A stretch of DNA of 21,713 nucleotides from assembly GCA_003523085.1 (NCBI GenBank), contig DPHD01000062.1, forward strand, positions 1,064 through 22,776, read 5' to 3'. Source of the DNA: Oceanospirillaceae bacterium. Its GTDB lineage: Bacteria > Pseudomonadota > Gammaproteobacteria > Pseudomonadales > Balneatricaceae. Position numbers and translations under genes: made by a program. Shown one piece after another: positions 7,201 through 15,871 of the stretch; the stretch's first letter is position 1; each line of letters opens with the position of its first letter. A model generated the notes under the pieces. That model saw only the letters and a list, made by a program, of their open reading frames with translations, searched no databases and was not told the origin of the DNA.

Positions 7201-8058
7201 ATGGCCATTGGCATTTTACCTATGGAGTTGAGGAAAATTGACTTACCAAGCTGCCCTATAAGCAACCTTGACTGGCCTAGTCAAAATATCCCCAAGGTGA
7301 ATACAGTGGGCGAGCTTGGCCCCGAAGACCAAATAGTGGTATATCCCAATTCCGGTATATTCTACAAAGCACGCCCTAAGTTGGCCTGTAAAGTTAGCTT
7401 GGTATTTACTGAACCAAAAGCTATCCACGCCAAGTATTATCGTACTTTGGGCTTAATTCGCAACCGGTTTCATCGAGTCATATGCCGCTATCCAGAATAC
7501 GCAAAAACACACAGCAATGTGCTACTTATGCAAGTGATTGAAACTTGGGTAAGTGACGAAGCAATCAATAATTCCGTGGTTAAAACAAAAAGCTGTTCAT
7601 TGATTGCTTCCGCTAAAAAGAACCTTGAAGGCCATAGACTTCGTCACCGCATTGCAGACTGGTGCCAAGAACATTCACCTACAATTGAGCTGCTAGGCAA
7701 AGCCTACCAACCATTTGAAAAGAAAGAAGATGGTTTAGCCCCTTATCATCACTCCATCATAATTGAAAACAACCAAGAAAAAGAATATTACACAGAAAAG
7801 CTACTCGACTGCATGCTGTGTAACACTATGCCGATTTATTGGGGCTGCCCAAATATTGGCGAGTATTTTGACACTAAGGGTTTAATCATTTGTGAAACCG
7901 AAGCAGAACTAAAACAGGCTATACTCAACATCGACCAAGCACTTAGCGAAGAACAAAAACAAGCTATGACCAAAAACAAGGCTATAGCCCTGAAGCTGAG
8001 TAAACTGAACCAACGCATCGTGGACTTGCTGTACAATGACCAACACAACAACCCATAA
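7201..8058 (+). CDS. Glycosyltransferase, GT10/fucosyltransferase-like
   Basis: The 285-residue protein has a C-terminal half resembling GT10 fucosyltransferases: HHSIIIENNQEKEYYTEKL (about residues 183-201) followed by PIYWGCPNI (211-219). This is the acceptor-to-donor region that binds the nucleotide sugar in that family. There is no signal peptide or membrane segment, so it is probably a cytoplasmic or peripheral enzyme adding a sugar to a lipid-linked glycan. GDP-L-fucose, the usual GT10 donor, would be made by the gmd and fcl products of this same cluster, which supports a fucosyltransferase role (inference). AGGA lies 12 nt before ATG 7201; ATG 7222 is an alternative start. Its last 23 nt overlap the next gene. 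Confidence 0.7.
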   Translation: MAIGILPMELRKIDLPSCPISNLDWPSQNIPKVNTVGELGPEDQIVVYPNSGIFYKARPKLACKVSLVFTEPKAIHAKYYRTLGLIRNRFHRVICRYPEYAKTHSNVLLMQVIETWVSDEAINNSVVKTKSCSLIASAKKNLEGHRLRHRIADWCQEHSPTIELLGKAYQPFEKKEDGLAPYHHSIIIENNQEKEYYTEKLLDCMLCNTMPIYWGCPNIGEYFDTKGLIICETEAELKQAILNIDQALSEEQKQAMTKNKAIALKLSKLNQRIVDLLYNDQHNNP

Positions 8059-8917
8059 TCAACCATGCCATTACCATGTGGTAGTGGTTGGTACCGTTCG
8101 CAACGTCGCCAGAACGCTCCCCACTGAAGTGAAGCGACTGCACAACATCTTAAATTCTTCAGGCCATATCGATACAGTGCAATGGTTGTTGATTGAGTCT
8201 GACAGTACAGATAATACTATTCAAACGCTAGATCAACTAAGTAAGGATATATCTAACTTTGGTTATCTAGGCTTAGGTAATCTTGATAAACAAATACCAG
8301 AACGCACAGAACGGATCGCTCATTGCCGCAACGCCTATTTAGAAGAGATTGATACAAACCCACAATATCAAGAAACAGATCTTGTGATAATGGCTGACCT
8401 AGATGGTATCAACAACATACTCACTACAACAGCTTTGGATTCATGCTTTAACAATACCGACTGGGACGTATGCTGTGCTAATACCCAAGGCCCCTATTAT
8501 GACATTTGGGCCTTACGACACCCCCAATGGTGTCCAGTTGATTGCCTACAAGAACATCAGTTTTTACGTCAACATGGTTGGCGTAGTTACGCTGCAAGAT
8601 TTTCGGCCATATATTCCCGCATGATCACCATACCGGCAGAATCAGGTTGGATAGAAGTAGACTCCGCCTTTGCAGGCTTAGCTATCTATAAAAAACAGGC
8701 TATTAACGGTCAAAGGTATTCGGCATACGCTGGAGAAACTGCTATTTGTGAACACGTAAACTTTCACAAAGGCATAAAGAAAAATGGCAATAAAATATTT
8801 ATAAACCCAGCTTTGCTAAACTGCAGCAATCCACCCCACTCTCGCAAGTTACGCTTACCTCATTCTTGGAAGCTACGTTTGGGCTTATTTTTAGGTGCGG
8901 TAGCTAAACAAAAATAG
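8036..8917 (+). CDS. Putative GT-A type glycosyltransferase
   Basis: The 293-residue product has a nucleotide-sugar-transferase layout. An N-terminal strand and loop VVVVGTVRNVARTLP (15-29) is followed by LLIESDSTDNT (51-61), by the basic ERTERIAHCRN (89-99) and by a DxD-type motif VIMADLDG (117-124). WDVCCANTQGPYYDIWALRH follows. The arrangement recalls the CAP59-like/GT69 mannosyltransferases, but I assign that only loosely. The C-terminus is basic (SRKLRLPHSWKLRLG), suggesting peripheral membrane contact. The start overlaps the upstream glycosyltransferase gene by 23 nt in another frame, so translational coupling is likely. The two enzymes probably add consecutive sugars to the same glycan. 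Donor and acceptor are unknown. Confidence 0.6.
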   Translation: MTNTTTHNQPCHYHVVVVGTVRNVARTLPTEVKRLHNILNSSGHIDTVQWLLIESDSTDNTIQTLDQLSKDISNFGYLGLGNLDKQIPERTERIAHCRNAYLEEIDTNPQYQETDLVIMADLDGINNILTTTALDSCFNNTDWDVCCANTQGPYYDIWALRHPQWCPVDCLQEHQFLRQHGWRSYAARFSAIYSRMITIPAESGWIEVDSAFAGLAIYKKQAINGQRYSAYAGETAICEHVNFHKGIKKNGNKIFINPALLNCSNPPHSRKLRLPHSWKLRLGLFLGAVAKQK

Positions 8918-9096
8918 TCAATGCTAGCCCTCAATAAGCTTTCTGAATAAACAAAATGGCTTAGTAAGCCTGGATTTAAAGCTGATCGAATTCTAGTGCT
9001 TAGCCATGCCACAACCTATGCCTACTTTAGCGATTTTCCGCACTTTACAGTAATCCATATGTCATAAAGCCAGCTAACAATTTATCAAACTCCATC

Positions 9097-10335
9097 TCAA
9101 GTCTCTAATTCGGGTACTGGGCGGCACATATAACCAGCAACAATAGCAAACAGCATAGCGTAAAACAAAGTTGTAATGTGGTAAATAAACTGGACTTGTG
9201 TCAAACCAATATCAAAACGAAATACGGCAATTAACAGAAGCATACCAGCCAATTGCCTAGCTTGCTTACGTTTAGAAAATGCTAAAGCAAAACCACTGAT
9301 GTAAAAGGCCATTAATGGGATAAAACCAACTAATCCAAGTACAGATAGGTAGTGCAAAGGTTCACTATGAGCATATTGAAAAGCGATAGTGTGTTTGAAG
9401 AAACCATTTTGTTCAACAAACGCCTCTTTGAACTCCCAATAGCTTCCTAATCCAAGCCCAAGCATTGGGCTTTGCAAAAAGCCATGAAAAGCCACATACC
9501 ACATTTGCAATCGCAACCCAACAGAGAAATTGGTCATTGTGCCTTCAAACACAATGCTATGTATCTCGTTCCAAGCAGTCGTTACTCGCCTAGCTACGCT
9601 TGGTTCCAACATAACTACGAGTATAAAAATAAACAATAGAGAAATAGCTATCAACCATTTCTTTCTAATAGAAACGTCTTCAAGCATTCCCAATAAGATC
9701 ACTACTAAAAAAGGAAGGCTAATCCAACCACCACGAGTGCCCGACAGCAAAGACCCATAGACTCCAAGTCCACAAGCTAGCACTATTACTAGGTATGCTA
9801 ACCAACCCAGACGTGCTTTCACAGTGCTAGTGCACAACAACGACAAGATACCAAGCGTCAATGAAATATTACCAAAGGTAATAGGAAAATTTAGGTTTGA
9901 AATGTTCCCATACACTCTACCAATGCCCAACTCATGCCTTTGGTAGATAGCCGTAGCTCCAAGAACAATAGCACCGACAACTATCCCCCAATGCAAAAAA
10001 TCAATTTTAACGCTACTTGCGCGTACCGCAAAGAAAACAGGTAACACCAAAATTAGGCGACTAGGGTTATCAAAATATTGCCACGTCGTGTTGTCATGAG
10101 CATACATATTTACCAGTATAGCCGCCGGAAATAAAACAGACGCCCATACATAACTGCGCTCATACTTAGACAAAGCCAATAAAGGTCGATATCGCAGCAA
10201 ATAATATATAGAGACCAAAATCAACCCGAAGCTAATTATCCCAAACCATCCATGGCTGCTTAAACCAATAGCAAAAGCACAAAATATACCCAAACCCATG
10301 GCTAGATCAGCAGGGCGATTGGTGATTTGGTTCAT
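9097..10335 (-). CDS. O-antigen ligase/polymerase family (WaaL/Wzy) membrane protein
   Basis: The 412-residue protein is strongly hydrophobic, with about 10-12 membrane spans from residue 12 to 400. It carries the features of the Wzy_C superfamily: SGTRGGWISLPF (198-209), SVGLRLQMW (271-279), GLGLGSYW (293-300) in the large periplasmic loop, and AHSEPLHYLSVLGLVG (322-337), where a conserved His and Glu precede a Gly-rich helix. Such proteins either polymerise undecaprenyl-linked repeat units or ligate the glycan to lipid A core or a protein; sequence alone does not separate the two. It is the last gene of the minus-strand operon, starting 8 nt after the upstream glycosyltransferase gene. The 179-bp gap to the converging gene has no convincing terminator. 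Confidence 0.85.
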   Translation of the reverse strand: MNQITNRPADLAMGLGIFCAFAIGLSSHGWFGIISFGLILVSIYYLLRYRPLLALSKYERSYVWASVLFPAAILVNMYAHDNTTWQYFDNPSRLILVLPVFFAVRASSVKIDFLHWGIVVGAIVLGATAIYQRHELGIGRVYGNISNLNFPITFGNISLTLGILSLLCTSTVKARLGWLAYLVIVLACGLGVYGSLLSGTRGGWISLPFLVVILLGMLEDVSIRKKWLIAISLLFIFILVVMLEPSVARRVTTAWNEIHSIVFEGTMTNFSVGLRLQMWYVAFHGFLQSPMLGLGLGSYWEFKEAFVEQNGFFKHTIAFQYAHSEPLHYLSVLGLVGFIPLMAFYISGFALAFSKRKQARQLAGMLLLIAVFRFDIGLTQVQFIYHITTLFYAMLFAIVAGYMCRPVPELET

Positions 10336-10343
10336 CGATCATT

Positions 10344-11288
10344 TCACTCTAGGTGATAATCAGTTGAGAAAAACTGATTTTGATATTCGTGGTTAGCAAA
10401 GTCTTTTCTAAAATGATGTAATCTTGATGCCAGATCTTCACTTTGTAGTGCTTTCCTATCTGTTAATATAAATACGTTCAACCCCTTATACAGGTGATCT
10501 AATTCAGAGCTTAGTACTACCACAGTGCAGCCCACATACAAAGCCTCCCAAGTACGATGACAATCTATACCATTGCCCTCCAAGCTTAGTACATAATCGT
10601 ACTGAGTGTATTGCTGCCAAAGCTGAAGCTGATTTAAACGTTCTGTGGGCACCTTGTATAAAGGATTAGCTGCAATACTTTCAAACAGTTCTGCACGCGT
10701 TGTAGAAGTTTTATTTAACAAGGCATCACAAAATACCTGTTCCTGTCTTGGTTTTGCATCACTAGCCCCGTTTTTGATTTGATTAAGCAAACTAACCAAC
10801 TCTAAGCCAATCTTGCCACACCGGTTAGTGTGAAAATCAAAACCAATAGGAATAGCTCTAAATTTTTTGCTAACCAAAACATCAGAACAATTTTGTGTAT
10901 ACCAAGTAACAAGATACGGATTGTTTAAAAGACTCGATACGAGAGCTTGAGGAAGCTCACCTGGAACAGAAGAATCCCCATCTGTGGTAATAAGCCTAAA
11001 TGGCTGATTAATATAAGGTAGCGCATAACGTACAAAATAATCTAAGTTAGATTTTTTACCAACCTTATACCTAGATGTGAGCTTAACCCAAACTAACTCA
11101 TTGGCCTTTACACGCCTAAAAAACAGCCAATAGTAAAACCCAGGTAGTACAAATTCTGTCTTACCCAATACGTTCGCCCATGTGCCCTTATGCTGAGCAG
11201 CAAGCCCAAAAGACTTTGTATTAATCAAAACTATGGGCTGGCTAAAAGCACTACGCTGCTGAAAAAGACGCAACAATTTTTTAATCAT
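10344..11288 (-). CDS. Exostosin-like glycosyltransferase
   Basis: The 314-residue protein has a C-terminal nucleotide-sugar-binding region reading DYVLSLEGNGIDCHRTWEAL (231-250), then YVGCTVVVLSSELDHLYKGL. This pattern, with the conserved glycine-rich turn, Cys-His-Arg and the Trp-Glu pair, is typical of GT47/exostosin-like and related bacterial transferases found in polysaccharide clusters. The N-terminal half is unremarkable, with no signal peptide or membrane anchor. It lies 4 nt after the epimerase gene and 8 nt before the polymerase/ligase gene, so all three are translated from one message. The sugar transferred is unknown; GlcA or GalA are candidates because the preceding genes make such donors (inference). 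Confidence 0.7.
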   Translation of the reverse strand: MIKKLLRLFQQRSAFSQPIVLINTKSFGLAAQHKGTWANVLGKTEFVLPGFYYWLFFRRVKANELVWVKLTSRYKVGKKSNLDYFVRYALPYINQPFRLITTDGDSSVPGELPQALVSSLLNNPYLVTWYTQNCSDVLVSKKFRAIPIGFDFHTNRCGKIGLELVSLLNQIKNGASDAKPRQEQVFCDALLNKTSTTRAELFESIAANPLYKVPTERLNQLQLWQQYTQYDYVLSLEGNGIDCHRTWEALYVGCTVVVLSSELDHLYKGLNVFILTDRKALQSEDLASRLHHFRKDFANHEYQNQFFSTDYHLE

Positions 11289-11292
11289 ATTA

Positions 11293-12171
11293 TTAATTTG
11301 GCAATTGCCAATTGTTAGCGCGCAACGTTTCTATATAGTCTGCCAACCAACGCTTGGCTTGCCAGCCTAACGCTTCTGTTTTTTCAGTAATAACATCGGC
11401 AGTCATTCTGTTACCCCTGCGCTCTGGCAACATCTCTATTTTGCCACCAAACAAGTTAGCCACATCCAAAACCGAGTAACCATCGGAGCACCCAATGCCA
11501 TATTTGTCACCACTACCCTTTTCACCAACTAACACCAAACCGTCGACAATATCATCTACGTGGGTGAAATTGCGCAGCTGTAAGCCAGGGCTAACTACGG
11601 TAAGGTTTTGTTGATTGCGCATTTTTTCCGCAAACAAAGCTATAAGCGTTGCATAGCGCCCAGTAGAAATCTCACGTTTGCCGTAAACATTATAAAAATA
11701 CACTATAGCGTACTCTAGCCCAAACCATTGGCCAAAATTTTCTACCAATTCTGTGTTAGCTGACTTACTCCAGCCATAAGGGCTCTGGCTACGCCCCAAA
11801 CCACCATCACCAAATTTGGTACTGCTGCCAGCATAGATCAACTTACTCTTGTGCTTGCGGCAAAATTGTAGCAATCGAAAAGTAGATTCTTTGTTGTACT
11901 TCCAGACTAGCTCTATGTCATCAAAACTTTGCTCCACACGAGAATACTCGCCTAGGTGATAAATATAATCGGGAACAAAATTCACAAGTTTATCAACATC
12001 AGCGGCACTACCTTCAATATACTCTACGCCTAGCACATGGTTGGCTTTGGAACCTGTAAAGTAGTTATCTAAAGACACGACTTCATAGCAGCCCTCTTGT
12101 TGTAGCCTTTCACAAAGATTGCTACCAATAAAACCGGCGCCGCCAGTTACCAATACTTTTTTCAACTGCAT
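11293..12171 (-). CDS. NAD-dependent sugar-nucleotide epimerase/dehydratase (SDR)
   Basis: This extended short-chain dehydrogenase has 292 residues from ATG 12171; a TTG one codon upstream is possible but AAGG is placed better for the ATG. The NAD-binding motif is TGGAGFIGSNL (9-19), the active-site region has SST (116-118), and the catalytic pair is YGWSK (132-136). It is shorter than GalE (about 338) and lacks obvious dehydratase signatures, so a C4 epimerase acting on UDP-glucose, UDP-GlcNAc or UDP-glucuronate is the best guess. Its place directly after ugd favours UDP-glucuronate to UDP-galacturonate, but substrate cannot be read from the sequence. It ends 4 nt before the glycosyltransferase gene. 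Confidence 0.8.
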   Translation of the reverse strand: MQLKKVLVTGGAGFIGSNLCERLQQEGCYEVVSLDNYFTGSKANHVLGVEYIEGSAADVDKLVNFVPDYIYHLGEYSRVEQSFDDIELVWKYNKESTFRLLQFCRKHKSKLIYAGSSTKFGDGGLGRSQSPYGWSKSANTELVENFGQWFGLEYAIVYFYNVYGKREISTGRYATLIALFAEKMRNQQNLTVVSPGLQLRNFTHVDDIVDGLVLVGEKGSGDKYGIGCSDGYSVLDVANLFGGKIEMLPERRGNRMTADVITEKTEALGWQAKRWLADYIETLRANNWQLPN

Positions 12172-12199
12172 CAATACAACCTTAACTAAAAACTATTAA

Positions 12200-13369
12200 C
12201 TAATCCGTACCAAAAATATCGCGAGTAAATACTTTTTCGCTAACATCCATCAAGTCTGGTTCGCGTCTATTTGCCACAATAACATCACAGGATGCCTTAA
12301 AGGTCTGTAAGTCACCAACCACCGGACATTTGCCAAAGATATCTCCTTCAAAATCCGGTTCATAAATAATCACTTGCAGGCCTTGATCAGTAAGCCTTTC
12401 AATAACCCCATGAATAGCGGCCGACCTAAAATTATCCGACCCTGCTTTCATGACTAACCGATAAACGCCAACTAATTTAGGGGATTTATTAACGATAGTT
12501 TGGGCAATAAAACCCTTCCGAGTTTCGTTGGCATCCACTACCGCTTGCATCATATTGCTTGGTACATCTGCAAAATTAGCTAATAGCTGCTTTGTATCCT
12601 TTGGTAAACAATATCCGCCATAACCAAAACTAGGGTTGTTGTAGTGATTACCTATACGCGGATCCAAACCAACGCCTTTTACAATTTGTTGAGCATCCAG
12701 ATTATTAGCACAAGCGTAGGTATCTAGCTCATTAAAATAAGCAACACGCATAGCTAAATAACTGTTAGCGAACAGTTTAATTGCCTCAGCCTCAGTACTA
12801 CCAGTTAATAAGATATCTATATTTTCCTTAACTGCTCCTTGTTGCAGCAACTTAGCAAAAGCCAATCCTCTCTCGGATTCTTCACCAATTACAATTCTAG
12901 AGGGATGAAGATTATCGTATAAAGCCTTGCCTTCCCGCAGGAACTCTGGAGAAAAGACAATATTATTGGAATCATACTTTTTACGAAGGCTCTCTGTATA
13001 GCCGACTGGAACAGTAGATTTAATAATAACTAGAGCTTTAGAATTGGCTTGAATAACATCATCCAAAACAGCTTCAATACTAGATGTATTAAAGCTATTA
13101 GTTTCTACATGATAATCAGTAGGGGTAGCAATGACGATATAATCAGCATTGTCATACGCTTTTTCTATATCTGTAGTAGCGTAAAGATTTAGACTGTGAT
13201 GCTCCAAAAATTGAGATATTTCAGCATCCCTAATAGGACTGCAACCATTATTTAGCTGCGCCACTTTATCGTCATCGATATCTAGCAATACTACTTGGTT
13301 GTGTTGTGCCAACAATACAGCGTTAGACAAACCAACATAGCCCATGCCTACAATAGTAATTTTTTTCAA
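12200..13369 (-). CDS. ugd: UDP-glucose 6-dehydrogenase
   Basis: This cytoplasmic enzyme oxidises UDP-glucose to UDP-glucuronate with two NAD+. The 389-residue protein is about the length of E. coli Ugd (388) and closely resembles it along its whole length. It has the nucleotide-binding GMGYVGLSN (8-16), IKSTVPVG (116-123), FSPEFLREGKALYDNLHPSR (139-158) and the catalytic-thiol segment GYGGYCLPKDTKQLLAN with C254. The start is a TTG at 13369 (then KKITIVG), since no in-frame ATG precedes it. A 6-codon reading frame, ATG 13386 to TGA 13366, overlaps that TTG, which may couple translation. The gap to manC is 48 bp. UDP-GlcA probably feeds the polymer and perhaps the epimerase encoded next. Confidence 0.95.
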   Translation of the reverse strand: MKKITIVGMGYVGLSNAVLLAQHNQVVLLDIDDDKVAQLNNGCSPIRDAEISQFLEHHSLNLYATTDIEKAYDNADYIVIATPTDYHVETNSFNTSSIEAVLDDVIQANSKALVIIKSTVPVGYTESLRKKYDSNNIVFSPEFLREGKALYDNLHPSRIVIGEESERGLAFAKLLQQGAVKENIDILLTGSTEAEAIKLFANSYLAMRVAYFNELDTYACANNLDAQQIVKGVGLDPRIGNHYNNPSFGYGGYCLPKDTKQLLANFADVPSNMMQAVVDANETRKGFIAQTIVNKSPKLVGVYRLVMKAGSDNFRSAAIHGVIERLTDQGLQVIIYEPDFEGDIFGKCPVVGDLQTFKASCDVIVANRREPDLMDVSEKVFTRDIFGTD

Positions 13370-13417
13370 AAGATCAACTTACTCATTTTCTAAACAATGA
13401 TAACTAACAATTATAAA

Positions 13418-14848
13418 TTACTTACGACCATAAAGATCTTCAAATCGTTCTATGTCATCTTCGCCAAGATAACTACCAGACTGCACCTCCACCAAAACCA
13501 AAGGCACATTCGTTTCATTAGCTAAGCGATGTACCGCACCTGGAGGAATATAAACAGAGTCATTGGCATTAAGTACAAGGTTAGCACCATCAACATGCAC
13601 CTTAGCTATGCCCTCCACCACGACCCAATGCTCTGCTCGAAACTGGTGTTTTTGCAAGCTTAAACGAGCTCCTGGGTTTACAGTGATGTGTTTAACCTGG
13701 TAGTTAGGGCCTGAATCCACACTGTCGTAGCTACCCCATGGGCGATAAACCTCCCGCTGGTGGTCTAACTCTTTCCGGCCATTTAACTGCTCTACAAGTG
13801 CTTTAACTTGCTGTGCTTGCTGTAAAGGAGCGACTAACACAGCATCTTTGGTCTCAACAATGGCCAAACCTTCAACACCCAGTGCAGCCACTAACCGGCT
13901 TGTCGATTTCACAAGGCAATTACTGCTCTCATGGATGATGGTATCACCCTGGCAAACGTTACCTTGGACATCTTGGGCGTTAGTTTGCCAAAGGGCATTT
14001 AAATCACCCACATCACTCCAACCACAATCAATTGGCACAACCACTGCTCGCTGGGTATGCTCCATAATGGCATAATCTAACGAAATATTTTCACAGGCAC
14101 CAAACTGTTGCTCAGCCAATCTAATAAAGTCTGAGTCCTTTACTGAGGAAGCCAGCGCAGCCTCACAACAAGCCAGCAATGCAGCACAATGTTGCTGGGC
14201 TTCAGCTATAAGCACACTGGGCCGCATAACAAACATGCCACTGTTCCACAAATACTCTTGGCTAGCCAAATACTGCTCTGCCACCTGTACAGATGGCTTT
14301 TCTACAAACTGATCTACAGAGTAACCCGTGCCTTTAGTAAGGGATAAAGCCAGCGCTTCTCCACAACGAATATAGCCGTAACCCGTACAAGCAAAAGTAG
14401 CCTTAATACCCAAAGTAACAAGTTGACTGTTTAAAGCAAATTCATGTGCCGTTAATAGCGCAGCTCTAAATGCAGCTTCATCTGCAATCGCGTGATCAGC
14501 CGACAGCACCAGCATGGGTTCATCGTTACCGCTATTAATCAAACGCAAGGCCGCTATGATCACTGCAGGTGCAGTATTTCGGCCAGCGGGCTCTAACACT
14601 AAATCAGACTTAATGTTCAAAGCCTTAATTTGCTCAGCCGCCAAAAAGCGATGATCTTGATTACAAATCACTTGGCTAGTGCCTAAACTCAGCTCACCCA
14701 AACGAGCAAAGGTTTGTTGCAACATGGTTAACCCTTCTGGGTTATCCACCAACACTTGATACTGCTTAGGGAACGAAGCCCGTGAAAGCGGCCACAATCG
14801 GCTGCCCACACCACCTGCCATCACCACGGGATTAAAACACTTATCCAT
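13418..14848 (-). CDS. manC: Mannose-1-phosphate guanylyltransferase/mannose-6-phosphate isomerase
   Basis: This bifunctional type II enzyme makes GDP-mannose from mannose-1-phosphate and interconverts fructose-6-P and mannose-6-P. The N-terminal nucleotidyltransferase domain has VVMAGGVGSRLWPLSRASFP and then LEPAGRNTAPA and FVEKPS. The C-terminal cupin domain has RPWGSYDSV, VNPGARLSLQKHQFRAEHW and an HW pair typical of the isomerase. With ATG 14848 the product is 476 residues, matching E. coli CpsB (478) and AlgA (481), and GGAA lies 9 nt upstream. Earlier in-frame starts exist at ATG 14863 and TTG 14896. It follows fcl closely in the operon. Phosphomannomutase is not encoded here and must come from elsewhere. 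Confidence 0.95.
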   Translation of the reverse strand: MDKCFNPVVMAGGVGSRLWPLSRASFPKQYQVLVDNPEGLTMLQQTFARLGELSLGTSQVICNQDHRFLAAEQIKALNIKSDLVLEPAGRNTAPAVIIAALRLINSGNDEPMLVLSADHAIADEAAFRAALLTAHEFALNSQLVTLGIKATFACTGYGYIRCGEALALSLTKGTGYSVDQFVEKPSVQVAEQYLASQEYLWNSGMFVMRPSVLIAEAQQHCAALLACCEAALASSVKDSDFIRLAEQQFGACENISLDYAIMEHTQRAVVVPIDCGWSDVGDLNALWQTNAQDVQGNVCQGDTIIHESSNCLVKSTSRLVAALGVEGLAIVETKDAVLVAPLQQAQQVKALVEQLNGRKELDHQREVYRPWGSYDSVDSGPNYQVKHITVNPGARLSLQKHQFRAEHWVVVEGIAKVHVDGANLVLNANDSVYIPPGAVHRLANETNVPLVLVEVQSGSYLGEDDIERFEDLYGRK

Positions 14849-14905
14849 ATCTATACATTCCATATTGTTATTGTCTTTGCGAGCCAAGCGCGGCAATCCA
14901 TAACC

Positions 14906-15868
14906 TCAACGGCGAAGTTCATCCAAATGACTCAAAAACCACTCATACGTTGCCGCCAATCCCTGCTCCAATTCAACGGAATAGGCCCACCCCAAATCAT
15001 TCAACCGCCGCACACACAACAACTTGCGCGGTGTGCCATCGGGCTTAGTGGCATCAAACTCTATCGCCCCATCAAAACCCACCACCTTAGCCATGGTTTG
15101 TGCCAGTTCGGCAATCGTCACGTCGTTACCCGTGCCTACATTAATGTGCGAACACATAGCATCTGGCACAGCTCGTTCAAACTCTGTTTTAGGCAAGTTC
15201 ATGACATGTACACACGCTGCTGCCATATCATCCACGTGTAAAAACTCTCGCATGGGTTTACCCGTACCCCAAACGAAAACCTTGTCAGCCCCTGACTCTT
15301 TGGCCTCATGGAAACGCTGCATCATGGCAGGAATCACGTGGGAATTTTGAGGGTGAAAGTTATCATTTTCACCATAAAGATTAGTAGGCATTACACTACG
15401 GTAATCTACCCCATACTGCCGATTAAACGACTCACACAACTTAATGCCCGCTATCTTGGCAATAGCATAGGGTTCATTAGTCGGTTCCAATGGGCCTGTT
15501 AATAATGATGTTTCTAGCATTGGCTGCGCAGCTAACTTGGGGTAAATACAAGAACTACCCAAAAACACCAGTTTTTGCACGCCATGCTTATAGGCACTTT
15601 GGATTACGTTATTCTGAATCTGTAAATTAACCGCAATAAAGTCAGCGGGGAAGGTATTATTAGCATGAATCCCCCCCACCTTTGCCGCTGCCAAATACAC
15701 TTGGTCTGGTTTATTTACCGCAAACCAGTTTTCAACCGCCTGAGTATTACACAAATCTAGCTCGACTCGAGGTGCTAACAACAGTTCAACACCAGCAAGG
15801 CCAGATAACTGCCGCACAATAGCAGAACCCACCATACCGGTGTGCCCCGCGACAAATACCTTAGTCAT
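14906..15868 (-). CDS. fcl: GDP-L-fucose synthase
   Basis: This bifunctional epimerase-reductase converts GDP-4-keto-6-deoxymannose to GDP-L-fucose using NADPH. The 320-residue protein is the family length. The cofactor motif is AGHTGMVGSAI (7-17). The catalytic elements align with E. coli WcaG: GSSCIYPKLAAQPM (104-117, with Ser and Cys107), then PYAIAKIAGIKLCE with Y134 and K138. MPTNLYGENDNFHP and NSHVIPAMMQRF are also typical. ATG 15868 comes 3 nt after the gmd stop, so the two consecutive enzymes are made together. It supplies the donor that the GT10-like enzyme encoded at 7201-8058 probably uses. Confidence 0.96.
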   Translation of the reverse strand: MTKVFVAGHTGMVGSAIVRQLSGLAGVELLLAPRVELDLCNTQAVENWFAVNKPDQVYLAAAKVGGIHANNTFPADFIAVNLQIQNNVIQSAYKHGVQKLVFLGSSCIYPKLAAQPMLETSLLTGPLEPTNEPYAIAKIAGIKLCESFNRQYGVDYRSVMPTNLYGENDNFHPQNSHVIPAMMQRFHEAKESGADKVFVWGTGKPMREFLHVDDMAAACVHVMNLPKTEFERAVPDAMCSHINVGTGNDVTIAELAQTMAKVVGFDGAIEFDATKPDGTPRKLLCVRRLNDLGWAYSVELEQGLAATYEWFLSHLDELRR

Positions 15869-15871
15869 GGA

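Noticed and set aside
8958..8970. Hairpin GGCTTagtAAGCC as terminator between converging genes
   Set aside because: The stem is only 5 bp with a 3-nt loop and no following T-run in either direction.
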